The notes under the pieces were generated by a model that was not told the origin of the DNA, did no database searches, and was given only the letters and a program-made list of their open reading frames with translations. Of a stretch of DNA of 64,000 bases, positions 44,627 through 53,695 are shown one piece after another. Location of the stretch: positions 62,001 through 126,000 of the forward strand of contig JALHNB010000011.1 in assembly GCA_022843745.1 (NCBI GenBank), in the 5' to 3' direction. This DNA comes from Anaerolineae bacterium (GTDB taxonomy: Bacteria; Chloroflexota; Anaerolineae; Aggregatilineales; Phototrophicaceae). Positions within the stretch are counted from its first letter, which is position 1; every line of letters starts with the position of its first letter. The translations under genes were made by a program, and so were the position numbers.

Positions 44627-44928
44627 ATACTATCGCCTTGTGTATCTGCACAAGCCTTGCCTTGTGTTACCGCACAAGGCATGAATTTTTTGGATGTTGG
44701 AGTGGCAGTTTCTAAGCGTGCTTCAATGAGCAAGGGGTTGGGTCTGAACGAAGCAAAATTTCGATATGGCATGGGGATATACCCCTGCGCGACTATGCCT
44801 TGACCAATTTCAAAGGACACTCGCATCGCCGGCTTGATGATTATCATGTTTTGCTGCGACTTCAGGGCAATGAAAGCGTCTTCACTTATCGCGAAAATGA
44901 AGCTGCTGTTCATAAAAGAGCATATCAA
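44623..44928 (-). CDS. Possible small ORF coupled to the hybrid kinase
   Basis: A 101-residue frame whose stop overlaps the kinase ATG (ATGA). The product has no recognised domain, and I see no strong Shine-Dalgarno. The overlap suggests translational coupling, but chance is possible. Confidence 0.28.
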   Translation of the reverse strand: MICSFMNSSFIFAISEDAFIALKSQQNMIIIKPAMRVSFEIGQGIVAQGYIPMPYRNFASFRPNPLLIEARLETATPTSKKFMPCAVTQGKACADTQGDSI

Positions 44929-45221
44929 AAATTGTAATTAATCTCACTATTATACTTCGGATCGAAAAATTTAACAGATGTAGCTCTTTTAAATAAGTGA
45001 GAGAGGGATCTTAAGAGGTCAGGAAAGACTCATTACCATGAGATGGGGAGGACACGTATCGCGAGGCTTGGAGATGAATCACAAAGCAGCTAGCAGTCAG
45101 GTGGTTTCTATTGGAGAAAAGGCATATTGACACATGCGATCTTAGTTTACCCAACGTTTTGATGCGCTTCTAACTAAATTTGTGCCAAAATATATTTACG
45201 ACGAATCTTAAAGGGGTTCTG

Positions 45222-46616
45222 ATGATGAAAAGACACTTTTTGCAGATTCTATTTTTCGGGATTTTTCTTATTTTCGCTCCGGCGTTGGTCGCACAGGACA
45301 GCAACGACCCCTCACCCGGCGTTGAAATTACCTGGCCGCCGCCTGTCAGCGAAGTCTGGGGTGTTGGCGATGTCCTCGGCTCGGCGGCTGTACCGGGCAT
45401 GGCCTACTATTATCTGGAATATCTGGCGCTCAATCCTGATCTCACGCAGCCGCAAAATGCGCCCTGGATTCCGGCAACAGTGGGCATCGAAGTGCCTGTT
45501 AGCAATGGCACACTGGCGACTTTTGACACGACTCAGGTGCCAGATGGACTTTACGCGCTGCGGCTGATCGTCAATACGCTCAATGGTGAGACGTTTTCTG
45601 ATGAGGTCATGCCGATCCGCATTAATAATGAACGTTACCAGCAAATCCGCGAAGCCATACTTGAAGAAGCGTTGATCGTACCAACCATTCAGCCGACAAT
45701 TCAGGTGACTGCCACGCCAGAGGATAACCGAGTCATGGTGTATCCCGCTGCTCCGGTTACAGCGGTCAATGTGCGTCGCTGCGATCTGGTCGATAATTAT
45801 CGCTGCGCCTATGTTGCTTCATTGACGACTGATGGCGGCGAAGTTTTGGCGGTCAGCGCTAACGGCAGCGGTTGGTATCAGGTTCGCGTTCCATCCGGTA
45901 CAGTCGGCTGGGTATCGCCAAACGTGATCGCGATTACGGGCAATGTGGGCAGCTTGCCCCAGGTTCAGCCGCCTGCCCCGCTTGCGCCGCAGCCCACCGC
46001 TGTGCCAGTTGCGCCCGTCGGTGTGATCCCCAACGGAATCGCGATTGAAAATAACCGTGCGGTCTGTGCGCAGAATTTCAACGTCCAGGTCAACGTCAAC
46101 AATGTTAGCAATGTGGCTTCACAGGCGGGGTCAGTCTCGATTCAGGATGTCAATGTGCGCACGGGCGAGATTACGTTCAGCACCTTTGGCACCTATCCAG
46201 CGCTCAACCCTGGCGGCAATTTTGTGGTCGTCATTCCAATGGTCGTTGCGGTTTATCCCACCGAGCGCCACGAACTCCGCGCCTACACCGGTGGACAAAC
46301 GCTGTCGATGCGCTACACGTTAGCGCAAGGGAATTGTGCGCCATCGACGGTGCCGATCCCGCCGGAGCGCACGGTCACGCGGGATTTCCCAGCGAATACC
46401 TGTTACGTTATTTTCCCGAATAACACGCCTGCCTACAACACGCCCTTTGGCTCGATCATCACCTATCTGGGCGCGGCGACCAGAGAATCGCGGCGAGGCC
46501 GGGTGGTCGATAACAGCAGCGCATGGTATCGGATCAATTATCCCGATCTGGGCAATATGTGGGTGCGGCGTGGCGGCGGTGTCACGACACAGGGGCAATG
46601 TTCAATCCGTGACTGA
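45222..46616 (+). CDS. Secreted protein with SH3-like domain
   Basis: A 464-residue exported protein. ATG 45222 has AAAGGGG upstream and is followed by a signal peptide (MMKRHFLQILFFGIFLIFAP, cleavage near LVA|QD). Residues ~25-140 are an Ig-like beta domain (VEITWPPPVSEVWGVGDVLG, PDGLYALRLIVNT). Residues ~185-255 are an SH3-type domain (VRRCDLVDNYRCAYVASLTT, GSGWYQVRVPSGTVGWVSP). A second SH3-like stretch is at the end (NTCYVIFPNNTPAYNTPFGS). A Pro-rich linker separates them. It probably acts at the cell surface; the ligand is unknown. Confidence 0.8.
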   Translation: MMKRHFLQILFFGIFLIFAPALVAQDSNDPSPGVEITWPPPVSEVWGVGDVLGSAAVPGMAYYYLEYLALNPDLTQPQNAPWIPATVGIEVPVSNGTLATFDTTQVPDGLYALRLIVNTLNGETFSDEVMPIRINNERYQQIREAILEEALIVPTIQPTIQVTATPEDNRVMVYPAAPVTAVNVRRCDLVDNYRCAYVASLTTDGGEVLAVSANGSGWYQVRVPSGTVGWVSPNVIAITGNVGSLPQVQPPAPLAPQPTAVPVAPVGVIPNGIAIENNRAVCAQNFNVQVNVNNVSNVASQAGSVSIQDVNVRTGEITFSTFGTYPALNPGGNFVVVIPMVVAVYPTERHELRAYTGGQTLSMRYTLAQGNCAPSTVPIPPERTVTRDFPANTCYVIFPNNTPAYNTPFGSIITYLGAATRESRRGRVVDNSSAWYRINYPDLGNMWVRRGGGVTTQGQCSIRD

Positions 46617-46625
46617 GGAATCGAT

Positions 46626-47081
46626 TTACAGATTGTTTTTGCGCCGCATCAGCGCCTGACCACTTGGCGTATCCGCAGCCAACGGCCAGAGATATTTTAA
46701 CAACAAATCGAGCGTGTCGTCGCTAAATGAAGCAGCGACATGCTCGTTAAACAGATCGTTAACCTGATTGAGTTCAGGCAAGATCGCGTTTGCTTGTGGC
46801 GATAACTGAAGTCGAATCGCCCGTCCATCATTCGGATCCGTCGATTTTTCCACCCAGCCCGCTTCGACCATGCTCTTGATGAGGCGGCTGGGGCTGCCCG
46901 TTTCGCATACCAGCCGATCACCGAGTTCGATCAGCGTCATTGGCTGGTACTGCTGCAAGACTAAAAAAACCTCCGTTTGCGCAGGGGTCAACTTTAAGCC
47001 TCGCAGCGCTTCAGTAAGCTGGCGATTACCCTCTCGTTGGATCGCCAGTGCGAGATAGCGCAGTTCTTCGCCTTGATTCAT
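46626..47081 (-). CDS. MarR-family transcriptional regulator
   Basis: A 151-residue regulator. ATG 47081 (MNQGEELRYLALAI) is chosen because the frame before it is unlike the family and overlaps the operator. HTH and wing: MTLIELGDRLVCETGSPSRL and STDPNDGRAIRLQLS. It lies 40 bp after the metallo-hydrolase gene on the same strand. TGATATGTCA is just upstream of its start, and three TGACATGTCA sites precede the hydrolase gene, which points to joint autoregulation of the unit. Confidence 0.88.
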   Translation of the reverse strand: MNQGEELRYLALAIQREGNRQLTEALRGLKLTPAQTEVFLVLQQYQPMTLIELGDRLVCETGSPSRLIKSMVEAGWVEKSTDPNDGRAIRLQLSPQANAILPELNQVNDLFNEHVAASFSDDTLDLLLKYLWPLAADTPSGQALMRRKNNL

Positions 47082-47105
47082 AGCATTTTTGCCGATCTTA
47101 ATACA

Positions 47106-47115
47106 TGATATGTCA
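47106..47115. promoter_or_regulatory. MarR operator variant TGATATGTCA
   Basis: One mismatch from the palindrome repeated at 48004-48058; lies in the 40-bp gap before the MarR start. Confidence 0.55.
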
Positions 47116-47121
47116 CGTATT

Positions 47122-47976
47122 TTACGGTAAAAAAGACACTTTATCAAGTAGTGTGATAACTTCACGCTGATTCAGGCGTTGTTTCGCTTCCCACTCATGA
47201 CTGGGCAGATAGACAGTCGGTGTCTGTCGCGCGAAATCGAGAATGCGACGATGCGAATCATGCTGCTGTCTGGCATCCGACCCAACGCCATCGAGCGCAT
47301 CAGCAATAAGCAAGTCCTGTGAATAAGAAGCATCCCCGGCAAAAAAGAGCGCGTGATTTTCTTCCTCAACCACGACAGACAGATGACCTGGGCTGTGTCC
47401 CGGCGTTGGCACGAGATACACATCCCCTGCCCGTGTGACGTTGTATCGTCCCTGAAATAGGTTGTCCGGTTTATCAAAATCAACGAGCATGGGTTTGAAA
47501 TTTTTCGGCCAGCGGAAATTCAAGTAACCTGCCAATCGCCCTTTTAACCCCTGCGCGGCGTTCCATTCGGTGCGTGAAACCAAAAATTCGGCCTTTGGAA
47601 AATGGCGCAGGCCACCTTCGTGATCCTGATGCAGGTGCGTCAAAACCACCCAACGCACATCGGCTGGCGAGAGTCCGTTGGCGCGTAGCTGCGGGCCGAT
47701 CTCGTCGGATTCGCCATTAATTTGAAATGGTGCGGCGCGTTGGACAAGCGGCATATGCGGTGGGAATAGTATCGGATCGTTGGCGTTTGCCGGGATTCCC
47801 GTGTCTATCACGATCAGCCCTTCGGGATGTTCAATGGCGTAGCACCAGATCGGCAGCGGTTCAGTCAGACGACGATCCGTGAGAGTCCGCATCAAGCGTA
47901 AGGGATACGCGCCGTGACCGACGCGCCAATTTTGCGTGATTCGAACCGTTCCAGTGGTGATCGCGTGGATTTTCAT
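47122..47976 (-). CDS. Metallo-beta-lactamase-fold hydrolase (lactonase-like)
   Basis: A 284-residue protein. The zinc motif is THLHQDHEGG, later ligands are in TPGHSPGHLS and FFAGDASYSQD, and the final His is in LPSHEWEAK. The arrangement is that of N-acyl-homoserine-lactone lactonases and related hydrolases; whether it hydrolyses a lactone is not certain. Upstream are three MarR palindromes. The MarR gene follows 40 bp downstream, so enzyme and repressor form a self-regulated unit. Confidence 0.88.
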   Translation of the reverse strand: MKIHAITTGTVRITQNWRVGHGAYPLRLMRTLTDRRLTEPLPIWCYAIEHPEGLIVIDTGIPANANDPILFPPHMPLVQRAAPFQINGESDEIGPQLRANGLSPADVRWVVLTHLHQDHEGGLRHFPKAEFLVSRTEWNAAQGLKGRLAGYLNFRWPKNFKPMLVDFDKPDNLFQGRYNVTRAGDVYLVPTPGHSPGHLSVVVEEENHALFFAGDASYSQDLLIADALDGVGSDARQQHDSHRRILDFARQTPTVYLPSHEWEAKQRLNQREVITLLDKVSFLP

Positions 47977-48003
47977 TGCAGCCTACCTTTGAGTAAATTT
48001 AAG

Positions 48004-48058
48004 TGACATGTCATTAAATGACATGTCATCTTTATACAACAAAATACATGACATGTCA
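48004..48058. promoter_or_regulatory. Three phased MarR operators TGACATGTCA
   Basis: Perfect 10-bp palindromes at 48004-48013, 48019-48028 and 48049-48058. Start-to-start distances are 15 and 30 bp. They lie 28-82 bp upstream of the hydrolase ATG in the divergent gap to the dehydratase gene. Confidence 0.75.
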
Positions 48059-48150
48059 ACTAATTCCCCGGTTTGCTTGCGATGGATGTTGCCTTTCGCG
48101 CCATAACTTGATAACTTTGGATGATAAATTTTTGCACAAGGCTGTTGCTC

Positions 48151-49164
48151 ATGACCAAAACCGCGCTCATTACCGGCATCACCGGGCAGGACGGCTCCTA
48201 TCTGGCGGAATTTCTGCTCGAAAAAGGCTATCGCGTTGTCGGCATCGCCCGCCGTTCGACCAATTATCGCTATCCGAATATCGACCATCTCATCGGCAAG
48301 ATTATTCTGGAATATGGTGATCTGATCGACGGTGACGCGCTTAGTGGCATCATTCAACGCTACCAGCCGGATGAGGTCTATAATCTGGCGGCGCAGTCCG
48401 TCCCGGCGGATAGCTGGTCACAGCCGATTGTTACGGGCGAAGTCACGGCGATGGGCGCGGTGCGGATGCTCGAAGCCGTGCGCCGTCACAAGCCGGATGC
48501 GCGTTTTTATCAGGCCACCAGTCGCGAAATTTATGGCGGTGTTCCGGTGGAAGTCGTCGATGAAAACACGCCTTTCCTCGCCAATAACCCCTATGGAATC
48601 GCCAAACTCTATGCCCATCTGATGACCGTGAATTATCGCGAGTCGTATAACATGTTTGCCTGCGCCGGGATGCTGTTTAACCACGAAAGCGAACGGCGCG
48701 GTCTGCACTTTGTCACCCGTAAGATAACGATGGGCGCGGCCTGTATCAAGCTCGGCATCAAGCACCCTCCCCTGAATGAAATCGGTGAGCCGCTGGTGCA
48801 GGACAATAGGCTCAAAATCGGCAGCCTGGATACCTATCGCGACTGGGGCTACGCCAAAGAATACGTCGAGGCGATGTGGTTGATGCTCCAACAGGACACG
48901 CCGCAGGATTACGTGATCGGCACGAACACCGCCTACAGCATCCGCGATCTCTGCCGCGTGGTTTTCGAGCATATCGGCCTGAATTGGGAAGATCATGTGG
49001 TTACAAATGAGCGTTTCCTGCGCCCAACCGAAATATTTTCTCAACAGGGTAACTCGGCGAAAGCCAAAGCCGACCTCGGCTGGGAGCCGCGCACGCACTT
49101 TGAAGAACTCGTCAAGCTGATGGTGGACGCGGATTTGGAATTGCTGAAGCGGGACATTCGATAA
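48151..49164 (+). CDS. gmd: GDP-mannose 4,6-dehydratase-like SDR
   Basis: A 337-residue NAD(P)-dependent extended SDR. GITGQDGSYLAEFLL is the Rossmann and GDP-mannose signature; NPYGIAKLYAHLMTVNYRESY carries the catalytic Tyr and Lys. It makes GDP-4-keto-6-deoxymannose for deoxysugars of surface glycans. The usual STSELYG active-site loop reads ATSREIYG, so the Thr aligned with the E. coli catalytic Thr is Ser. ATG 48151 is chosen to place the Rossmann strand at the start; a start 30 bp earlier is possible. No other sugar gene lies nearby. Confidence 0.87.
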   Translation: MTKTALITGITGQDGSYLAEFLLEKGYRVVGIARRSTNYRYPNIDHLIGKIILEYGDLIDGDALSGIIQRYQPDEVYNLAAQSVPADSWSQPIVTGEVTAMGAVRMLEAVRRHKPDARFYQATSREIYGGVPVEVVDENTPFLANNPYGIAKLYAHLMTVNYRESYNMFACAGMLFNHESERRGLHFVTRKITMGAACIKLGIKHPPLNEIGEPLVQDNRLKIGSLDTYRDWGYAKEYVEAMWLMLQQDTPQDYVIGTNTAYSIRDLCRVVFEHIGLNWEDHVVTNERFLRPTEIFSQQGNSAKAKADLGWEPRTHFEELVKLMVDADLELLKRDIR

Positions 49165-49188
49165 GTCGTGTACAATTCACTACCTCAT

Positions 49189-49650
49189 TTAGGTGGCTGT
49201 TATTTCCCCTTCTTGATCTACCCAAACGTTAAAGCCTGCCCAGTCGAACACATAGCTTTGGTTGTCTCGCCAAAGATCGATTTGCCGCTCAAATTCCTCT
49301 TTTTCTTCGTCACTAAAATTTGCTTTGTTTTGGAGATACTCTTCTAAGATATCTGGAAGATCGCTGATTTGAATTCCATAACTTGGAATACTAAATTTTT
49401 TAACTGCTATCGTATCCATTTGCAATTGATGATTGGAAATCCATTCAGTAGCTAGTGAATCGAACATGCCGAGTGTGTTTTGATCTACTTTTCCTTCCTT
49501 TGTAATCTCTCGAAATGCACCCTCTGAGGAAAATTTAAGTACAAGAAAATCCATTTCGTCAAACCCAAGAAGATATTGCTCATTATTACCGGAGCAACAT
49601 GTATAAAAATCATAATTCGGATGACTTTTAAATTTATAGAGCCGCATCAT
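49189..49650 (-). CDS. Hypothetical protein, AT-rich gene
   Basis: A ~153-residue acidic soluble protein starting MMRLYKFKSHPNYDFYTCCS. There is no recognised domain; it resembles SMI1/KNR4-like or immunity-type proteins only in general make-up (GFDEMDFLVLKFSS, Trp-rich end). GAGGTG lies close before ATG 49650, with ATG 49647 as an alternative. The DNA is clearly more AT-rich than its neighbours, suggesting acquisition from elsewhere. Confidence 0.6.
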   Translation of the reverse strand: MMRLYKFKSHPNYDFYTCCSGNNEQYLLGFDEMDFLVLKFSSEGAFREITKEGKVDQNTLGMFDSLATEWISNHQLQMDTIAVKKFSIPSYGIQISDLPDILEEYLQNKANFSDEEKEEFERQIDLWRDNQSYVFDWAGFNVWVDQEGEITAT

Positions 49651-49868
49651 TTGCACCTCAGATTTTCTTTCTTCTAACTTTAAATTGCCCTGATGATAGC
49701 AGCGTATTTATCAAACGCTTGCAGATAACATTGTCTCTATTGTTTAGAAATTTCCATATCTATTTCCGGCGGTGTAGCGTCATCAACGGGGTGCGCGGCG
49801 AATTGGACTCACAGACATGGCGCTTGGTGATAGTATAATCCTCTTAAAGTTATCAAGGTTGCTATCCA

Positions 49869-52619
49869 ATGTTCAATCGCTTTCGCATGATTCTCGTCTT
49901 TACACTCAAGCGCATCGCCGCCCAACCGGGACTCGCCCTGGCTGCTCTAGCCGGGTTAACTATCGCCGCAGCATTGGCGATGAGCATTTCGATTTACGTG
50001 GATGCCGTCTATTACCGCGCTTTTGTTGAAAAACTCTCGCAGGCCGAGGAATCGCGCCCGCCGTTTACCTTTGGCCTTTCGTATACCAGCGGCAGCGATG
50101 CCACCTGGGACGAAGTGCAGCGCGTCGATTCCTATCTTCAGGGCGGCGCGGCCTTCTCGGAACTGGGATTATCGCCAAAATATATTGTCGAGCAGTTCAA
50201 AACAGGCACGTATGGCCTGTATCCGCGTGGTGCAGCGCAGTTTAACGCCGAAACACAGGCCGGGCGTTTGCGCTTTGGCTATATCAACGGCATGAACGAC
50301 CACATCACGCTGACCGAAGGCGACTTCCCCGTCGAAGCGACAGCCGATGCGCCCATCGAAGCGCTGGTCACGCAAAAAACCGCCGCCGATCTCGACCTTC
50401 AGGCAGGCGAAAATTTCACGCTTGTCCTCAGCAACGCCGTGCAAGTTCCGGTGCGGATCGCCGGAGTCTGGCAGCCGAATGACCCCAACGAAGACTTCTG
50501 GTTTACCGCGCCGCCTGTCCTCTACGATTTTCTGATGATTAACAAAGTCGATTTCGCCAGTCGGATCGCGCCGCTTTTGCCTGGTAATGCTTATGTGGGC
50601 GAATGGTATCTGGTCATGAACGGCGATCAGGTCGATTATAGCGCCGCCGTTGGTTTGATCGCGAGTATTAACCGTTTCGAAAATGTCGTCAAAACCGCTT
50701 TTAGCGGCCTTCGTATGATGATTTCGCCGCGCATCGAGCTTCAGGAATATGTGACGGACGCGCAGGTGCTCACGGTGCAGCTTTACGCTTTCGGCCTGCC
50801 GATTATCGGCCTGCTGCTGGCGTTTATCAGCCTGACCGCCGCCCTCGCCATCGAAGGCCGCCGCAACGAGATCGCCATGCTGCGCAGCCGGGGAGCGACC
50901 CTCTCTCAGATGGTCAACGCCGCCATTTTTGAGGCGATTTTGCTGGGTACGGCAGCGCTTCTAATCGCGATTCCGCTGAGTTTGCTGCTGGCGGGGTTGA
51001 TCGGGCGTTCGCGCAGCTTTCTGGATTTTTCCAGCGAGGCCGACTTGCGTCTGATGCCGACGGTTCCGGCGCTGCTGTTCGGCATTCTGGTGCTGTCGCT
51101 GGCGATCATCGCGCAGGTTGTCCCGACCATCGGCGCGGCACGTTACACTGTCACCACCTACAAACAAAATCGCAGCCGCCTCACCCGCCGTCCCTGGTGG
51201 CAGCGCGTCTGGTTGGATGTTCTGCTGTTCATCCCGGCGGCCTATGGCAGCTACACGATGGCGCAGGAAGGCAGTCTTGGTAGCCGCAATCCGTTTGAAA
51301 ATCCGCTGCTGTTTCTCGTGCCTGCGCTGGGCATCCTGGCGCTGACGCTATTCATGCTGCGCTTGCTGCCCATTTTCATCAGAATTATTGCCTGGATCAC
51401 CGCGCAGACTCGCAGCGTGTCGATTCTGATGGCGGCGCGCCGATTCGCCCGCGCTCCAGGCGCGTACACCATGCCGCTGATTCTGCTCGTTCTGACGCTC
51501 AGTTTATCGGCATTCACGGCGGCGCTGGCTGAAACGCTCAATCACCACCTGAATGACGCGGCCTATTACAAAACAGGCGCGGATGCCAAATTTCTCGATT
51601 TCGGCACCGAACTGGATATGCCCGATCTCGCCAGCCGCTTCTCATTTGTGCCAACCGAGCAATATCTGGGGCCTAATGCCTACACAGCGGCGCGAGTCGG
51701 CCAATACACCAGCCGAATCAACATCAGCGGCGGGGTGTTTAATGGTCAATTTTTAGCCGTTGATCGCTATGAATTTCCGTTGGTCGCCTTCTGGCGCAGC
51801 GATTTCGCGTCCAAAGATTTGGGATCGCTCATGAACGCGCTGGCAACCAGTGAGGACGCGATGCTTGCCCCGCGCGAATTTATGGCGGCGAACGCGCTGA
51901 AAATCGGGGATCGCGTGACCGTCACCGTCGAAAGCCGCAACGATGGAATCCGCGTGGATCTGCCGCTGACGATTGTCGGCGAATTTGACCTGTTCCCGAC
52001 GTGGTATCCCGCCAGTGGGCCGCTGTTTGTCGCCAATCTCGATTATCTTTTCGAAACTGCCGGGGGCGACTTCCCCCATCACGTCTGGTTCGATGCCTCG
52101 CCGGAATTTCGCCGGGGTGAAATTAATGTTCCGGCGCAGCATATCGCCATGATCTCGCCACACTATGATATTTATGTCGAGGAGCGCCGCCCGGAGCGTC
52201 AGGGCTTATTCGGCCTGCTGTCGGTGGGTTTTCTCGGCGCGGCGGTGCTGACGGCGATGGGCTTTTTGCTGTATGTGCTGTTCTCGTTCCGCCAGCGCTT
52301 TATCGAGATCGGGATGCTCCGCGCGATTGGCCTTTCGATGCGCCAGCTCGCCGTGCTGCTGATCGCGGAGTTGGCATCGGTCATCCTCACAGGTGCGTTG
52401 ATCGGGACGATTTTAGGGGTTATGGCGAGTCTGTTTTTCATCCCCTACTTGCAGGTGGATTCGGGTGTGCCGCCGTTCGTGGTCGAAATTTCGTGGGCTG
52501 CGGTGCTGCGGATTTACATTCTGTTTAGCTGGCTGTTCGCGATTGCGCTCGGTGCGTTGGCATTCTCGCTGCGCCGGATGAAGCTGTTCCAGGCGATCAA
52601 GATGGGCGAAACGGCGTAG
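49869..52619 (+). CDS. Large FtsX-like ABC transporter permease
   Basis: A 916-residue inner-membrane protein. It has an N-terminal membrane segment (~15-40), a large extracytoplasmic region, a FtsX core with three helices near residues 300-420, a second membrane pair near 460-500, another extracytoplasmic region, and a last FtsX core near 780-900 (SMRQLAVLLIAELASVILTG). The double-FtsX layout is that of MacB/LolCE-like permeases that act with a separate ATPase, moving lipoproteins, peptides or drugs. No ATPase gene is in view. A 60-bp relative of its 3' end occurs at 57357-57419. Confidence 0.87.
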   Translation: MFNRFRMILVFTLKRIAAQPGLALAALAGLTIAAALAMSISIYVDAVYYRAFVEKLSQAEESRPPFTFGLSYTSGSDATWDEVQRVDSYLQGGAAFSELGLSPKYIVEQFKTGTYGLYPRGAAQFNAETQAGRLRFGYINGMNDHITLTEGDFPVEATADAPIEALVTQKTAADLDLQAGENFTLVLSNAVQVPVRIAGVWQPNDPNEDFWFTAPPVLYDFLMINKVDFASRIAPLLPGNAYVGEWYLVMNGDQVDYSAAVGLIASINRFENVVKTAFSGLRMMISPRIELQEYVTDAQVLTVQLYAFGLPIIGLLLAFISLTAALAIEGRRNEIAMLRSRGATLSQMVNAAIFEAILLGTAALLIAIPLSLLLAGLIGRSRSFLDFSSEADLRLMPTVPALLFGILVLSLAIIAQVVPTIGAARYTVTTYKQNRSRLTRRPWWQRVWLDVLLFIPAAYGSYTMAQEGSLGSRNPFENPLLFLVPALGILALTLFMLRLLPIFIRIIAWITAQTRSVSILMAARRFARAPGAYTMPLILLVLTLSLSAFTAALAETLNHHLNDAAYYKTGADAKFLDFGTELDMPDLASRFSFVPTEQYLGPNAYTAARVGQYTSRINISGGVFNGQFLAVDRYEFPLVAFWRSDFASKDLGSLMNALATSEDAMLAPREFMAANALKIGDRVTVTVESRNDGIRVDLPLTIVGEFDLFPTWYPASGPLFVANLDYLFETAGGDFPHHVWFDASPEFRRGEINVPAQHIAMISPHYDIYVEERRPERQGLFGLLSVGFLGAAVLTAMGFLLYVLFSFRQRFIEIGMLRAIGLSMRQLAVLLIAELASVILTGALIGTILGVMASLFFIPYLQVDSGVPPFVVEISWAAVLRIYILFSWLFAIALGALAFSLRRMKLFQAIKMGETA

Positions 52620-52625
52620 GGAGTG

Positions 52626-53048
52626 TTAGGGCAAAACCTCCAGGTAATCGCAGTGGTTTGGACGGAAAATGCTAAAATCGCGTTGATCGAGCGTACAGAC
52701 CTGGCTAATGTTTAGTCTCTCCGATAGCGCCATAATGCAGCAATCCACGAAATCCAATTTTGCGCTTTCGTATTGCTGCATGATTTCCTTCACGCGCGTC
52801 AAATCTTCAAGTGTGATCTCTAGTAAATCCGGCTGTGAGTTGTTGAACTCGTTGAGAAAGCTAACTGCCCCAGGCACACCCATATTGCGTTTGACTAAAT
52901 AAATGACCTCAGTGAGTACCACCTGCGGTATAAGAAACTGACCTCGATAGAGTTTTGCAATCTCACGACATTCTTCGTATTCATCAGCGTCCCGATCATA
53001 AAGCGCGATAAGGAAGCTGCTATCAATAAGAATTTTACTCGGTGGCAT
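52626..53048 (-). CDS. PIN-domain ribonuclease toxin (VapC-like)
   Basis: A 140-residue PIN protein with the acidic residues in the usual order: Asp in ILIDSSFLIAL, Glu in VVLTEVIYLV, Asp in LDFVDCCIMAL and Asp in TLDQRDFSIF. It should cleave RNA with Mg or Mn. Its start overlaps the end of the upstream antitoxin-like gene by 14 bp. It is not flanked by mobile genes in view but lies in the segment between the FtsX gene and its fragment. Confidence 0.87.
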   Translation of the reverse strand: MPPSKILIDSSFLIALYDRDADEYEECREIAKLYRGQFLIPQVVLTEVIYLVKRNMGVPGAVSFLNEFNNSQPDLLEITLEDLTRVKEIMQQYESAKLDFVDCCIMALSERLNISQVCTLDQRDFSIFRPNHCDYLEVLP

Positions 53049-53499
53049 CCTCGCCTCGTATCCGCTTCAGATAATCCTCTGCGAAGTGTTCGTCTAAGAT
53101 TTCCTCTGCGTGGCTGGCGAGATCAGGCCGAGCAGAGCGAAATTTGCTGTTTGCGGCGATTTTTGCCGCATACGCAAGTGATCCCGGCGGCGGCTCAAGT
53201 GACTTCAACTCGGATTTGAGACGAGGAATGCCCTCCTCATCAAATGCGCCGAACTGCTCGTCGAGTTCTTCATCAGTTAAAGCGACTTTTGCTGTGTCGC
53301 CAACCGACTGCCAATACTGCCGCGCCTTTGCGTAGGCTTTGCGGCGGACTCGCTTCACAGCTTCGATTTTCTCAGGCCGAACATCGTCTGTTGGATAGTG
53401 CGCGATCATCGATTTCAGCACATCTTCAACAGGTCGCTGCTCTTTCTCCGCGATTTGTTGAAGCTGGCGTGCGATCTGGTCATCATGTATCACAAGCAT
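53035..53499 (-). CDS. Putative antitoxin partner of the PIN toxin
   Basis: A 154-residue acidic protein. The N-terminal ~40 residues (MLVIHDDQIARQLQQIAEKE, then QRPVEDVLKSMI) resemble a ribbon-helix-helix type DNA-binding start. The rest is helical and charged and longer than usual VapB antitoxins. AGGAG precedes the ATG, and its 3' end overlaps the toxin start, the usual arrangement for such pairs. Assignment rests mainly on position. Confidence 0.7.
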   Translation of the reverse strand: MLVIHDDQIARQLQQIAEKEQRPVEDVLKSMIAHYPTDDVRPEKIEAVKRVRRKAYAKARQYWQSVGDTAKVALTDEELDEQFGAFDEEGIPRLKSELKSLEPPPGSLAYAAKIAANSKFRSARPDLASHAEEILDEHFAEDYLKRIRGEDATE

Positions 53500-53695
53500 G
53501 ATTTCGCTCCTTTAATCTAGCGCTATTATATGCGAAGTTGTGAGGAAGTCTTAAAAAATGCTCAATAGCCAGGATGACTCAGGACAAAGTTGACTCAGAA
53601 ACAAGTCGCCGAGCACTTAAGTGTGGCGCTGCCCACCACTCCGGCAAGAGGGTGAGCGCGCACGACCTTAGCGTTTCAACACGCGCTTTTGGTTC

